A stretch of 64,000 bases of DNA from an uncultured Tessaracoccus sp. (GCF_947286155.1 NZ_CAMYPD010000005.1:1-64000), one strand, 5' to 3'; counted from the first letter of the stretch, positions 8,842-17,189 are shown. The notes: a model not told the origin generated them from the sequence alone. Numbers and translations are program-made.

Positions 8842-9804
8842 GTGAATACCATCCAGCGTGAAGGCGCCAAGGTCTCCATCATCGGTGCGGGAGCGGTCGG
8901 TTCGTCGCTCGCATACGCGGCACTGATGCAGGGCACCGCGCGCCACATCGTGCTCCAAGACATCAACGAAGCGAAGGTCCGCGCGGAGGCACTCGACCTC
9001 GCGCACGGCTCGCAGTTCTTCCCCGAGGCCGTAATCCAGGGCTCGTCCGACCCGGCGGCCACGGAGGGCTCCGACGTCGTCGTGGTCACCGCCGGCGCAA
9101 AGCAGAAGCCGGGCCAGACACGCCTGGACCTCGCAGCGACGACGGTGCGGCTGATGCAGCAGGTGATCCCGCCGCTCATCGAGCGCTCCCCCGACGCGAT
9201 CTTCCTCATGGTCACGAACCCTGTGGACGTCACGACGCACGCGGCCCTCAAAATCAGCGGCCTGCCGCCCGAGCGCGCCTTCGGTTCCGGTACCGTCCTC
9301 GACTCCGCCCGTCTGCGTCAGCTCATCGCGCAGGAGACCAACATCGCGGTCAACAACATCCACGCCTACGTCTGCGGTGAGCACGGAGATTCAGAAATCC
9401 CACTGTGGAGCACGGCCACCATCGGTGGCGTCCCGCTCGCCGAGTGGGAGCAAGGCAAGAGCCATCTCGACGCGGCCAAGCGAGCGGAGATCGCCCACCG
9501 CGTCGTGCGCGCCGCCTACGAGGTGATCGAAGGCAAGGGTGCAACCAACTACGCCATCGGCCTGGCCGCCACCCGCATTCTGTCAGCGATTCTGCGCGAC
9601 GAGCACGCCATCTTGCCCGTCTCCCGAGAACTCGACGACTGGCACGGCATCAGCGGCGTCTGCATGTCGGTGCCGACGGTCGTCTCCCGCTCCGGCGCCG
9701 GGCGGCAGCTCGAGCTGCCCGTCTCCGACGACGAACTCACCGCCCTGCGCTCCAGCGCGGAAGCAATCCGTACAGTGCAGGAACGTTTGGAGCACGAGCT
9801 CTGA
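8842..9804 (+). CDS. ldh: L-lactate dehydrogenase
   Basis: NAD-dependent interconversion of pyruvate and L-lactate, cytosolic. From GTG 8842 it has 320 residues, the usual length. IIGAGAVGSSLAY is the Rossmann motif. AGAKQKPGQTRLDL is the mobile loop, with Gln (QKPGQTR) in the position that marks lactate rather than malate specificity. VTNPVD and CGEHGDSEI carry the catalytic Asp/His relay. An in-frame GTG at 8824 would add six residues, but these fall before the usual family start. It ends at a hairpin shared with the convergent vWA gene. A LarA homologue at 17190 could be relevant to lactate stereochemistry, though a uronate role seems likelier. Confidence 0.95.
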   Translation: MNTIQREGAKVSIIGAGAVGSSLAYAALMQGTARHIVLQDINEAKVRAEALDLAHGSQFFPEAVIQGSSDPAATEGSDVVVVTAGAKQKPGQTRLDLAATTVRLMQQVIPPLIERSPDAIFLMVTNPVDVTTHAALKISGLPPERAFGSGTVLDSARLRQLIAQETNIAVNNIHAYVCGEHGDSEIPLWSTATIGGVPLAEWEQGKSHLDAAKRAEIAHRVVRAAYEVIEGKGATNYAIGLAATRILSAILRDEHAILPVSRELDDWHGISGVCMSVPTVVSRSGAGRQLELPVSDDELTALRSSAEAIRTVQERLEHEL

Positions 9805-9822
9805 TCTGAACACGAACAGCAA

Positions 9823-9861
9823 CACGGCCCCGGAAGAGCGAGATGCTCGACCGGGGCCGTG
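9823..9861. terminator. Bidirectional terminator between ldh and the vWA gene
   Basis: Perfect 11-bp inverted repeat CACGGCCCCGG (9823-9833) / CCGGGGCCGTG (9851-9861) with a 17-base loop, between the converging ends of ldh and the 9886-10917 gene. Confidence 0.8.
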
Positions 9862-9885
9862 TGCGTCAGCGCTGGTCAGTGCCGG

Positions 9886-10917
9886 TCAGCAGCCGGTGTT
9901 GGGCAGACTCGGCTTCTCCGGCTCGGGTGCCGGGGTGGGCGACGGAGTCTCGGTCGGCTCCGGCGAGGCGGTGTCGCCTGCTTCACCGATGGTGAAGGTG
10001 ACGACATCGGTGGCGCTGGCGCCGCCCTGGGCCGTGGCTTTCGCGGTGACGGTGTACTTACCGGCCGGGAGGTTCTTCAGAACACCCAGCTTCCAGTCCT
10101 CGATGATCGCGACGCCAACCTCGTCGGAGAGATCAGCTTCCTTCACCACCTCACCCTTGTCGTTGGTGACGGTGACCTTGAGGGTCTCGACGGTGGGCTT
10201 GGTCTCGCCGGGCAGTTGTGCAACAAGCTTGGAGGGATCGGCGGCGTAGATGCATTCATTGCCCTGCAACGCGTCCCGCTGGCACTGTTCCGAAGCCTCG
10301 GTGGTGTGAATCGAGCGCACATCGATGCCCGCGTCCTTGGCCTTCTTGACCTCCGCGGCGAGTTTCTTGCCCGACCCATTGCACTTTCCGTCGGTCAGGA
10401 AGTAGACGCGCTTGTGGCCTTTCGCATCAGCCAGCAGACGGTTAGCCTCAGCCATCCCTAGCTCACAGCTGGTCCCCCCAGAGGCAACCTGAGGCGTGTA
10501 CATTTTGTAGGAGAGCCACGTGTCGACATCCTGCATGTTGTTGGAAAGCCCGTAACCCACAGCGGTGCTGCCGAAGTAGACGACACCGATCTGGACGGCC
10601 TCGGAGTCACCGCGCAGCGACTTGAGCAGCGCCTTGCCGCCCTCCTGCTCCCATTCGAAGACCGACTTGTCGTTAACGCGTGCGCTCGTCGATCCTGAGG
10701 CGTCGACGACGAACACCACGCTGGCTTTTGCGGTCGAGTCGGCGCCAGCACCCACCTTGCCGCCCACGGGGACATCCGCGCCGACCGGGTAGACGGACTG
10801 GTCGGCCGGCTGCTGGATCTCGACGAAGAGGTCCGTGTTATCTGCGGAGGCAATCCCCGCCCCGGCCGTCGCCAGAAGTGCAGCAGCGGATAGGGCTGCG
10901 AACACACGCTTGCTCAT
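9886..10917 (-). CDS. Secreted vWA-domain protein with tail-less LPNTG C-terminus
   Basis: 343 residues. The signal peptide MSKRVFAALSAAALLATAGAG ends near ASA at residues 24-26. The vWA domain starts with SVVFVVDASGSTSA (DxSxS metal site) and later shows YFLTDGKCNGSG. An Ig-like or stalk domain follows (VTVTNDKGEVVKEADL to VTFTIGEAG), then a Pro/Thr/Glu-rich linker. The last residues are SLPNTGC then stop: an LPXTG sortase motif with no membrane segment or charged tail after it. The next 80 bases in all frames encode no hydrophobic stretch and a terminator follows, so this is not a simple frameshift. ATG at 10917 has GGGAGA upstream; the longer frame is rejected. It probably binds a ligand or matrix through vWA. 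Confidence 0.85.
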   Translation of the reverse strand: MSKRVFAALSAAALLATAGAGIASADNTDLFVEIQQPADQSVYPVGADVPVGGKVGAGADSTAKASVVFVVDASGSTSARVNDKSVFEWEQEGGKALLKSLRGDSEAVQIGVVYFGSTAVGYGLSNNMQDVDTWLSYKMYTPQVASGGTSCELGMAEANRLLADAKGHKRVYFLTDGKCNGSGKKLAAEVKKAKDAGIDVRSIHTTEASEQCQRDALQGNECIYAADPSKLVAQLPGETKPTVETLKVTVTNDKGEVVKEADLSDEVGVAIIEDWKLGVLKNLPAGKYTVTAKATAQGGASATDVVTFTIGEAGDTASPEPTETPSPTPAPEPEKPSLPNTGC

Positions 10918-11067
10918 GTATTTCTCCCATGTGACAGTTCTCGAGGATGCCTCTGCACCCATCTCTGCGAGCAATATACAGCCCGAGGGGTCCTTTTCAC
11001 AGAGGGCAAAAACACCCATTGAAATCGGGCATGCAGGTGCTCAATCCGAGGTACTCGGGCTGGTGTC

Positions 11068-11859
11068 TCAGAGAAACAGGACGAGCGAGACCGCCATCAC
11101 GGCCATCCCCGCGATCACTCCGTACATGGCCCAATGGTGTTCGCCGTACTCCTCAGCGGTGGGGAGGAGCTCGTCGATGGAAATAAACACCATGATCCCC
11201 GCGATGCCTGCGAACACGAGGCCGAGTAGCGCGTCGGAAATGTAGGGCTCCAGCAGCAGATAGCCGACGATCGCGCCGGCAGGCTCCGCGAGTCCAGACA
11301 GCGTGGCCCACAAAAAACCCTTGAGCCGCGAGCCGGTGGCATGCCGCAGCGGCACCGCGACGGCGAGTCCTTCGGGGATGTTGTGGATGGCGATTGCCAC
11401 TGCGACAGCGACGCCCACCTGCGGCTCCTGGAGTGCGGCGATGAACGTCGCGAAGCCTTCAGGGAAGTTGTGAATCGCGAGTGCGAGCGCAGTGAGCACG
11501 CCCGTGTGCATGAGCGCGCGTGAACGGGCTTTGTCGGTCACCGTGCTGGGCTCGTGCGGGTTGATCGATGCGGGAACGAGTCGGTCAATGACGCCGATGA
11601 GCGCAATACCGCCGAAGAACGCCCCGAGGGCGGCCCAGTTGCCAGGCGCTGCGCCCCACGCCGCGACGAGACTATCCCGCCCCTCGGGAAGGATCTCCAC
11701 AAGCGAGACGTAGATCATCACTCCCGCGGAGAAACCGAGACCAAGCGCGAGCAGCCACGTCGATTTCGCCTTGCCAAGAACCCCGATCACGCCGCCGATC
11801 GACGTCGACAAACCCGCGAGCATGGTGAGCCCCAGCGCGTACCAGAATCCCTCGACCAT
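11068..11859 (-). CDS. zupT: ZIP-family divalent metal transporter
   Basis: 263 residues with about eight membrane segments. It imports Zn2+ and related divalent metals. The two hallmark metal motifs, IHNFPEG (about residue 129) and IHNIPEG (about 158), are intact, with the matching VSLVEILPEG in an early helix and SIDELLP near the end. Start ATG at 11859. It stands alone on the minus strand between the vWA gene and a lipoprotein gene. A role in supplying nickel for the Lar system is conceivable from substrate breadth of the family but there is no positional support. Confidence 0.9.
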   Translation of the reverse strand: MVEGFWYALGLTMLAGLSTSIGGVIGVLGKAKSTWLLALGLGFSAGVMIYVSLVEILPEGRDSLVAAWGAAPGNWAALGAFFGGIALIGVIDRLVPASINPHEPSTVTDKARSRALMHTGVLTALALAIHNFPEGFATFIAALQEPQVGVAVAVAIAIHNIPEGLAVAVPLRHATGSRLKGFLWATLSGLAEPAGAIVGYLLLEPYISDALLGLVFAGIAGIMVFISIDELLPTAEEYGEHHWAMYGVIAGMAVMAVSLVLFL

Positions 11860-11878
11860 GCACGAAGCCTAGCGCAGC

Positions 11879-12373
11879 TCAGCCTCCATAGGTGGTTTGC
11901 CACTGTTCGAAGGCATCCCTGTCAGCGTCGAGGCGGGCCTGGCCCACTGTTTCCCGGGCAGCGCTGAGCAGAGCACCAGCCGCATCATCATCGAGGTGGG
12001 TGGTACCGCCTGATTCCCCGGAAAGCTCCCAGTGCACGTACGGGCCTCCGACGAGCGGGTCGGAGTCCTCAGGCACCGAGGCAGCGGCCTCGCAGATACG
12101 CTGAGCTGCCGCAGGATCGACGTCGAAGCCGTTGTCCTCGTAGACCACCTCGTTCACGTGGGACGCTTCGTGGGTGTAGTCGGCAGTGCCATCATCGTGG
12201 AGGGTGAGGGTCCAATTGTCACTGGTGGGCGGCGGCGTGGAGCCGTAGTGCCAAGTGAACGTGCCTCGACAGGCCTCGGTCGTCGGGGTGGGGCTCGGAG
12301 TCGGAGACTCGGTGCCTTGCCCGCATGCGGCGAGAACAAGGACGGACACGAAACCCAGTACAACCAGACGCAT
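11879..12373 (-). CDS. Putative lipoprotein of unknown function
   Basis: 164 residues. The type II signal peptide MRLVVLGFVSVLVLAACGQG has a clear lipobox (LAAC, Cys at residue 17). A Thr/Pro/Ser-rich spacer follows, then a compact globular domain (CRGTFTWHYGSTPPPTSDNW to the end) that has two further cysteines (CRG, RICEAA) which could pair. No family recognised. Two in-frame ATGs exist (12382 and 12373); the second places GGTGG at a usable distance. The much longer open frame upstream is antisense to gnd and rejected. Stop lies 19 bases from the zupT start, same strand, so the two may be co-transcribed. Confidence 0.72.
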   Translation of the reverse strand: MRLVVLGFVSVLVLAACGQGTESPTPSPTPTTEACRGTFTWHYGSTPPPTSDNWTLTLHDDGTADYTHEASHVNEVVYEDNGFDVDPAAAQRICEAAASVPEDSDPLVGGPYVHWELSGESGGTTHLDDDAAGALLSAARETVGQARLDADRDAFEQWQTTYGG

Positions 12374-12433
12374 GGCCACCATGCTGACACATGGCACGGT
12401 CAGCCCCCTTGACCCAAGTCGGACACGCGACGT

Positions 12434-12464
12434 CCATGGCAGCATGTCGTAGTGGCTGCCATGG
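12434..12464. repeat. Inverted repeat upstream of gnd
   Basis: Perfect 10-bp arms CCATGGCAGC (12434-12443) and GCTGCCATGG (12455-12464) with an 11-base loop, in the divergent region between the lipoprotein gene and gnd. It could be an operator or part of a leader hairpin. Confidence 0.5.
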
Positions 12465-12587
12465 TTCAACCGAACACGTAGGGTTGGCAGCAGACGCCTC
12501 CGAGGCCAGCAATTTGTGGCAATTCCCGACGCCACTCGTGCCGGCCGACGAGGATGGCCACAGCCACCCATCGACGAAGGAGCCCAC

Positions 12588-14042
12588 ATGGCATTACCCA
12601 CACCCACCCCCGCTACCGCAGACATTGGCGTCACCGGCATGGGCGTGATGGGCCGCAACCTGGCCCGCAACCTCGCACGCAATGGCCACAAGGTGGCCAT
12701 CCACAACCGTTCGGTAGAAAAAACCGAGCAGGTCTTTGCCGATTTCGGCGACGAGGGCGAGTTCATTCCGTCGGAATCGATGGACGACTTCGTTGCCTCG
12801 CTGCAGCAGCCCCGAGTGGCCATCATCATGGTGAAGGCCGGCGCCGCCACCGACGCCGTGATCGACGAGCTCGCCTCGCGCATGGATGCCGGCGACATCA
12901 TCGTCGACTGCGGCAACACTCTGTTCCACGACACCCGCGCCCGCGAAGCCGCGCTGAAGGAGCGCGGGCTGCACTTCGTCGGCGTCGGCGTCTCCGGCGG
13001 CGAGGAGGGCGCGCTGCTCGGCCCGTCGATCATGCCGGGCGGCTCCGAAGATGCGTACCGACGCCTCGGCCCCATGTTCGAGAAGATCTCCGCACACGTC
13101 GATGGCGAGCCGTGCTGCACGCACATCGGCCCCGACGGCGCCGGGCACTTCGTGAAGATGGTGCACAACGGCATTGAGTACGCCGACATGCAGGTAATCA
13201 GCGAGGCCTACGACCTGCTGCGCCGCGCGCTCGGTCTCACCCCTGCCGAGATCGCCGACATCTTCGAAGAGTGGAACCGCGGCGAACTGGATTCCTACCT
13301 GATGGAGATCACCGTCGAGGTGCTGCGCCAGGTGGATGCCAAGACGGGCAAGCCCCTCGTCGACGTCATCGTCGACGCCGCGAAGCAGAAGGGCACCGGC
13401 GCTTGGACCACGCAGACGGCTCTCGACCTCGGCGTGCCCATCACCGGTATCGGCGAGGCGACGTTCGCCCGCGGGCTGTCGTCGTCGCCCATTCAGCGGC
13501 AGGCGGCGCAGGGCTTCGCCGGCGAGGCCGCGGAATGGAACGTCGAGGACCGCGACGGGTTCATCGAGGACGTCCGCCAGGCGCTCTACGCGTCGAAGGT
13601 CGTGGCCTACTCGCAAGGGCTGAACGAGATGCAAGCCGCCGCTGCCGAGTACGACTGGAAGCTTGATCTGGGCGCGATCGCGAAGATTTGGCGCGGCGGA
13701 TGCATCATCCGCGCGCGTTTCCTCGGCGAGATCACGCGCGCGTTCGAGGCCAACCCGGAGCTGCCTATGCTCATCGCCGACGACTACTTCTACGAGCGCA
13801 TCGTGAAGGCGCTGCCGTCGTGGCGACGGGTAGTCGTCGCCGCTGCCACGCACGGCGTCCCGGCGCCGGTGTTCACGTCGTCGTTGTCGTACTACGACGG
13901 CGTTCGCTCCGACAGGCTGCCCGCCGCGCTCGTGCAAGGCCAGCGCGACTACTTCGGCGCGCACACCTATGCGCGCATCGACGCCGAAGGCAGCTTCCAC
14001 ACACTGTGGGCTGAAGACGACCGCAAGGAGGTGGAAGCATGA
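12588..14042 (+). CDS. gnd: 6-phosphogluconate dehydrogenase, decarboxylating
   Basis: Oxidatively decarboxylates 6-phosphogluconate to ribulose 5-phosphate, making NAD(P)H. 484 residues, typical of the long homodimeric class. The Rossmann motif IGVTGMGVMGRNLA is at the N-terminus with HNRS following, which suggests NADP preference. GVGVSGGEEGALLGPSIMPGG is the conserved substrate-site segment, FVKMVHNGIEYADMQ holds the catalytic Lys, and AHTYARIDAEGSFHTLW is the C-terminal tail. Start ATG 12588 follows GAAGGAG. Its stop overlaps the ATG of a sugar kinase, with AAGGAGGTGG ahead of that gene, so both are made together; this hints that gnd serves a sugar-acid pathway rather than only the pentose phosphate cycle. 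Confidence 0.95.
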   Translation: MALPTPTPATADIGVTGMGVMGRNLARNLARNGHKVAIHNRSVEKTEQVFADFGDEGEFIPSESMDDFVASLQQPRVAIIMVKAGAATDAVIDELASRMDAGDIIVDCGNTLFHDTRAREAALKERGLHFVGVGVSGGEEGALLGPSIMPGGSEDAYRRLGPMFEKISAHVDGEPCCTHIGPDGAGHFVKMVHNGIEYADMQVISEAYDLLRRALGLTPAEIADIFEEWNRGELDSYLMEITVEVLRQVDAKTGKPLVDVIVDAAKQKGTGAWTTQTALDLGVPITGIGEATFARGLSSSPIQRQAAQGFAGEAAEWNVEDRDGFIEDVRQALYASKVVAYSQGLNEMQAAAAEYDWKLDLGAIAKIWRGGCIIRARFLGEITRAFEANPELPMLIADDYFYERIVKALPSWRRVVVAAATHGVPAPVFTSSLSYYDGVRSDRLPAALVQGQRDYFGAHTYARIDAEGSFHTLWAEDDRKEVEA

Positions 14043-15115
14043 TGCAGCTTCGTGAAGATGCACAGTGGGCACTGGTGGTGCCCACGTCAATTGGTGTACG
14101 GATCACGCCGGAGAACCGACAGCCGGTGCACGTTTCGGATCGCTACTTGTTGCAGGCCACGTCGGCGGAGACGAACGTCGCGTCGATCTCGTCGCATCTC
14201 GGTTTGCCGACGAAGGTGCTCACCAACTTCGTCGAGGGCTCGCCGATTTCGGCGTTCATCAAGACCGATCTGCGGGCGCGCGGGATGGCGTTCGAGGGGC
14301 CGGACAAGCCGCAGGGAGGCGCCTGGGGCTACCGGCACCAGTTCAACATCGCCGATTCCGGATTCGGCGGGCGGGCGCCTCGGGTGTGGAACGACCGCGC
14401 GGGTGAAGTGGGGCGCGACCTCGACGTCGCCGACTTCGACCTGGAGCGGCTGTTCGCCGACGAGGGTGTGAAGATCCTGCATCTCTCCGGCCTGATCGCC
14501 GCGATTTCGCCGAACACCAGCAAGTTCTGCGTGGAGCTGGCGCGCAAGGCGAAGGAGCACGGCACCCGCGTCGCGTTCGACCTCAACCACCGCGCCTCGT
14601 TCTGGAAGGGCCGCGAAGAGGAGCTGTCGGCGGCGTTCCGTGACATCGCGTCGCACTGCGACATCCTGTACGGCAATGAAGAGGACTTCCAGCTGTGCCT
14701 CGGCATCGAGGGGCCGGAGGCCGGCGGCGAGGATATCGACGCCGAGATCGAGAATTTCAAGGCCATGATCTCTGAGGTGCGCAAGGCATACCCCGACGCG
14801 GCCTACGTCGGCACGTCGCTGCGCGAAGTGCTCTCCGCAAACCGGCACCGGTGGGGCATGATCCTGTTCGGCGAGGGCGAGTTCAACGTCGCTCCGCTCA
14901 GGGAGATCGACGTGCTCGACCGCATCGGCGGCGGCGACGGCTCCATCGGCGGGGTGCTCTACGGCATTCTGCAGGGCTGGACGCCTAAGCGGTGCATGCA
15001 GTTCGGCTGGGCCACCGGCGCGATGGCCGCGACGAGCCTCCACGACTACGCCGCGCCCGCCGACGAGGCCCAGGTGTGGTCGATGTGGGAGGGCAACGCC
15101 CGAGTCCAGCGCTAA
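14039..15115 (+). CDS. PfkB-family sugar-acid kinase (gluconate or KDG kinase)
   Basis: 358 residues, ribokinase/PfkB fold. The segment YLLQATSAETNVASISSHLG matches the N-terminal substrate region of kinases usually annotated as 2-dehydro-3-deoxygluconokinase; VAFDLNHRASFW is the PfkB strand-loop motif. The ATP/anion-hole motif reads RIGGGDGSIGGVLYG, so the usual GAGD is GGGD with the catalytic Asp kept. The start (ATG 14039 or 14042) overlaps the gnd stop. That coupling suggests its product feeds Gnd, i.e. gluconate to 6-phosphogluconate. A KDG kinase role is the alternative and is what the family name would suggest; no KDPG aldolase is seen in the window. Substrate is inference. Confidence 0.8.
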   Translation: MMQLREDAQWALVVPTSIGVRITPENRQPVHVSDRYLLQATSAETNVASISSHLGLPTKVLTNFVEGSPISAFIKTDLRARGMAFEGPDKPQGGAWGYRHQFNIADSGFGGRAPRVWNDRAGEVGRDLDVADFDLERLFADEGVKILHLSGLIAAISPNTSKFCVELARKAKEHGTRVAFDLNHRASFWKGREEELSAAFRDIASHCDILYGNEEDFQLCLGIEGPEAGGEDIDAEIENFKAMISEVRKAYPDAAYVGTSLREVLSANRHRWGMILFGEGEFNVAPLREIDVLDRIGGGDGSIGGVLYGILQGWTPKRCMQFGWATGAMAATSLHDYAAPADEAQVWSMWEGNARVQR

Positions 15116-15121
15116 GGGCCA

Positions 15122-15171
15122 AGATAGATCAAGTTCGTGGTGGGTAGACGCACCACGAACTTGATCTATCT
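15122..15171. repeat. PAL-B palindromic repeat, copy 1
   Basis: 21-bp perfect arms (15122-15142, 15151-15171) beginning AGATAGATCAAGTTCGTGG, with a short loop containing GTAGAC. It lies between the converging kinase and fic genes and its right arm supplies the TAG stop of fic (15170-15172). Confidence 0.9.
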
Positions 15172-16339
15172 ATGCGCGACGCCCGGCACGTTCGGCAAAT
15201 GCATCCAACGCCTGGGTGAGCCCGACGACGGTCCACGCGTCCACGCCGCCCACGCGACGCTCGCGGCGCAGCAGCCCCGCGTCGGTGAGCCGCGCGCACA
15301 GCCGATACGCCGACGGGCGGGGAATCCCGGCGGCCACGAGCATGTCGATGTTGAACGCCGGCTCCGTGGAACAGACCTCAGCCATGCGCACGATGTTTGC
15401 CGTTGTGCGACGAGCGGTCGCCAGAATCTCGTCGCTCACCGCCTCGACGTCGGTGCGCAGCCGCAGAGCATTCTCGACCGCCATTTCGGCGGCGTCGGCG
15501 AACTGCAGCACGATCTCCTCCGGCCTGCCCTCTCGGTATGCGGTGAGCGCTTGGAAGTACGCGTCGGTGTTGGTCAAGAGCCCCGACGAGATAGGCACCG
15601 ATAAGTTGCGAGCAACGCCGCGGTGTCGCAGCACCGACGACACGAGCGCCCGCCCGGTGCGGCCGTTGCCGTCGGTGAAGGGGTGAATCGTCTCGAAGTG
15701 CGCGTGGGCGATGGCCGCTTGCACGAGCGGCTCGACGTCGGCGCGGCGCAGGAACTGCATGAGGTCGTCGAGCGCGTCGGGCACGTCGTCGTGGCAAGGC
15801 GGGACGAAGGCCGCAGTGACGGGCGACTCACCTCCCACCCACACCCATTCGGTGCGGATCCGCCCGGCGTTGGCGGGGTCGTCGCCGCCTCCGAGTGCGT
15901 CGTGCATCGCGAGCAGCATGGCAACGTCCATCGAGTCAGCCAGCGCAATCGCTGCCTCCATGGCCTTGACGTTGCGCGCGATGCTGGTGGCGTTGCGGTT
16001 ACTGCGTTCCCCGAGTGTTGCCAGCGCAATCCGACGCGCACTCGCGCTCAAGCGTTCGATCTCCGAGCTCGACGACGATTCGCTCCGAAGCAGCACACTG
16101 GCGAAGGGCAACCCCCAGCGTTGCGCCGTCGCATCGAAGCGCTCGATCGTCGATGTGGCCGCCCGCGCTTGTGCCAGTATTTCCGCGTCGAGATGCACCG
16201 GCAGCGAGGCGATCGTCGGCACCCGCACATAGTGAAACTGGCCCCTGTTGCGAAGGCGACGTCGTCGGCTCATCAACGCGTCTGGACTCGGCTCCCAGGT
16301 GGCGTGCCGGTACTCCACTGCTGGCCAGTTCGTGCTCAC
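15170..16339 (-). CDS. Fic-domain protein with C-terminal winged helix
   Basis: 389 residues. Fic proteins transfer AMP (or other moieties) from nucleotides to target proteins. The active-site motif HPFTDGNGRTGR begins at His219 and is complete. A class-II style inhibitory helix lies upstream: SSSEIER, with S91 and Glu95 fitting SxxxE but Arg96 where Gly/Asn is usual. The C-terminal 90 residues look like a winged-helix domain (VAAGIPRPSAYRLCARLTDAGLL), as in Fic proteins that control their own synthesis. GTG start at 16339 has AAGGAGG upstream. Its stop codon lies inside PAL-B copy 1, and copy 2 lies upstream, so the gene is bracketed by direct copies. Stand-alone, with no separate antitoxin. 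Confidence 0.9.
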   Translation of the reverse strand: MSTNWPAVEYRHATWEPSPDALMSRRRRLRNRGQFHYVRVPTIASLPVHLDAEILAQARAATSTIERFDATAQRWGLPFASVLLRSESSSSSEIERLSASARRIALATLGERSNRNATSIARNVKAMEAAIALADSMDVAMLLAMHDALGGGDDPANAGRIRTEWVWVGGESPVTAAFVPPCHDDVPDALDDLMQFLRRADVEPLVQAAIAHAHFETIHPFTDGNGRTGRALVSSVLRHRGVARNLSVPISSGLLTNTDAYFQALTAYREGRPEEIVLQFADAAEMAVENALRLRTDVEAVSDEILATARRTTANIVRMAEVCSTEPAFNIDMLVAAGIPRPSAYRLCARLTDAGLLRRERRVGGVDAWTVVGLTQALDAFAERAGRRA

Positions 16340-16369
16340 GTCGCCTCCTTACTGAGAACCCAGGCGGCC

Positions 16370-16393
16370 ATTTTATCATTAACGGCCACTAAT
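16370..16393 (-). promoter_or_regulatory. Possible fic promoter and operator
   Basis: An AT-rich patch upstream of fic. A TAAAAT -10-like hexamer (complement of 16370-16375) is flanked by the imperfect palindrome ATTAACGGCCACTAAT at 16378-16393. This is a plausible operator for the winged-helix domain of Fic, but no clear -35 is seen. Confidence 0.35.
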
Positions 16394-16448
16394 GAGAATG
16401 AGCTTGGTGCGGTGAGGGGCTTTCTGGCGCGCGCCGCGGGAGCCCCAA

Positions 16449-16496
16449 GATAGATCAAGTTCGTGGTGGACAGACGCGCCACGAACTTGATCTATC
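16449..16496. repeat. PAL-B palindromic repeat, copy 2
   Basis: 18-bp perfect arms (16449-16466, 16479-16496) with loop TGGACAGACGCG, same orientation as copy 1. It sits in the divergent region between fic and vapB, so it cannot terminate either gene. Confidence 0.9.
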
Positions 16497-16501
16497 ATCG
16501 C

Positions 16502-16518
16502 GCTAGCACTTTGCTAGC
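16502..16518 (+). promoter_or_regulatory. Operator-like repeat in front of vapB
   Basis: Two GCTAGC hexamers (16502-16507 and 16513-16518), each self-complementary and spaced 11 bp apart, i.e. one helical turn, ending 8 bases before the vapB ATG. Ribbon-helix-helix antitoxins bind such paired sites, so this is a good candidate for autoregulation. The second site overlaps TAGCAT, a -10-like hexamer. Confidence 0.5.
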
Positions 16519-16526
16519 ATCGATCC

Positions 16527-16754
16527 ATGTCCACCTTGTACATTCGCGACGTTCCCGACGACGTCGCTGCAGCGCTCAGACGCCAGGCAGCTGAGGCCGG
16601 GCAATCGCTGTCGGCATACGTCGGTGGGCAGCTCGCAACGTGGGCGAAGCGCCCCACCAATGCCGAGATCGTCGCCCGCCTGCGCGAACGCGATCGCAGC
16701 CAAGCACCATCGGCGGACGCCATCATCGCCGCGCGAGACGCAGACCGCCGATGA
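16527..16754 (+). CDS. vapB: VapB/FitA-type antitoxin (ribbon-helix-helix)
   Basis: 75 residues. The N-terminal MSTLYIRDVPDDVAAALRRQ with the following AAEAGQSLSAYV is the ribbon-helix-helix DNA-binding fold of the FitA-like antitoxins. The C-terminal half is charged and probably disordered until it wraps the toxin. The stop overlaps the ATG of the PIN-domain toxin (ATGA), the standard order for VapBC. It should repress its own promoter from the GCTAGC pair just upstream. PAL-B copy 2 ends about 30 bases before the start. Confidence 0.9.
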   Translation: MSTLYIRDVPDDVAAALRRQAAEAGQSLSAYVGGQLATWAKRPTNAEIVARLRERDRSQAPSADAIIAARDADRR

Positions 16755-17134
16755 TCGTCGTCGACGCATCCGCGATGGTGGAGGCACTCGTCGGCGCTGC
16801 CCCCACCGACGAGCTACTCACCGCTCTCGAAGGAGACGTTCACGCACCGACGCTGCTCGACGTCGAAGTGATGTCGGCGCTGCGCGGCCTCGAACTCGGA
16901 GCGATGCTCTCCCCCACCCAAGCCGCCGACGCGCTCGACACGTATTGGAGCTTCAGCATTCAGCGCCACGAGGCTCGGCTTCTGCGCCACCGTGTCTGGC
17001 AACTGCGCCACCAATGCACCAGCTACGACACGCACTACATCGCGCTCGCAGAGGCACTCGACGCACCCCTGTACACCTGCGATCGGAAACTGGCAGCCCG
17101 AGGCCACAGCGCGAGCATCCTCGTTCAGCATTGA
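16751..17134 (+). CDS. vapC: VapC-type PIN-domain ribonuclease toxin
   Basis: 127 residues. A PIN-domain ribonuclease that cleaves RNA (in studied cases tRNA or rRNA) when free of VapB. The first catalytic acid is Asp5 in MIVVDASAMVEAL; DVEVMSALRG supplies the second acidic cluster and YDTHYIALAEALDAPLYTCDRKL supplies the third and fourth. Length and motif order are normal, so it is probably active. Start ATG 16751 overlaps the vapB stop. It ends 55 bases before the larA-like gene and might be read through into it. Confidence 0.92.
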   Translation: MIVVDASAMVEALVGAAPTDELLTALEGDVHAPTLLDVEVMSALRGLELGAMLSPTQAADALDTYWSFSIQRHEARLLRHRVWQLRHQCTSYDTHYIALAEALDAPLYTCDRKLAARGHSASILVQH

Positions 17135-17189
17135 GAGCCACCGACGGCAACTCCGCCCGACGAGCACCCGGGCGTGGTAGAGATGTGTC

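Noticed and set aside
7675..9384. 569-codon minus-strand frame across pckG and ldh
   Set aside because: It covers two genes with unmistakable plus-strand products; the translation is low-complexity and matches no family known to me.
9805..9885. Lost membrane anchor of the vWA protein by frameshift
   Set aside because: No hydrophobic stretch in any frame after the LPNTGC stop, and a terminator hairpin follows at once.
12594..14090. 498-codon frame antisense to gnd
   Set aside because: Shadow of gnd; no motifs, and no ribosome site.
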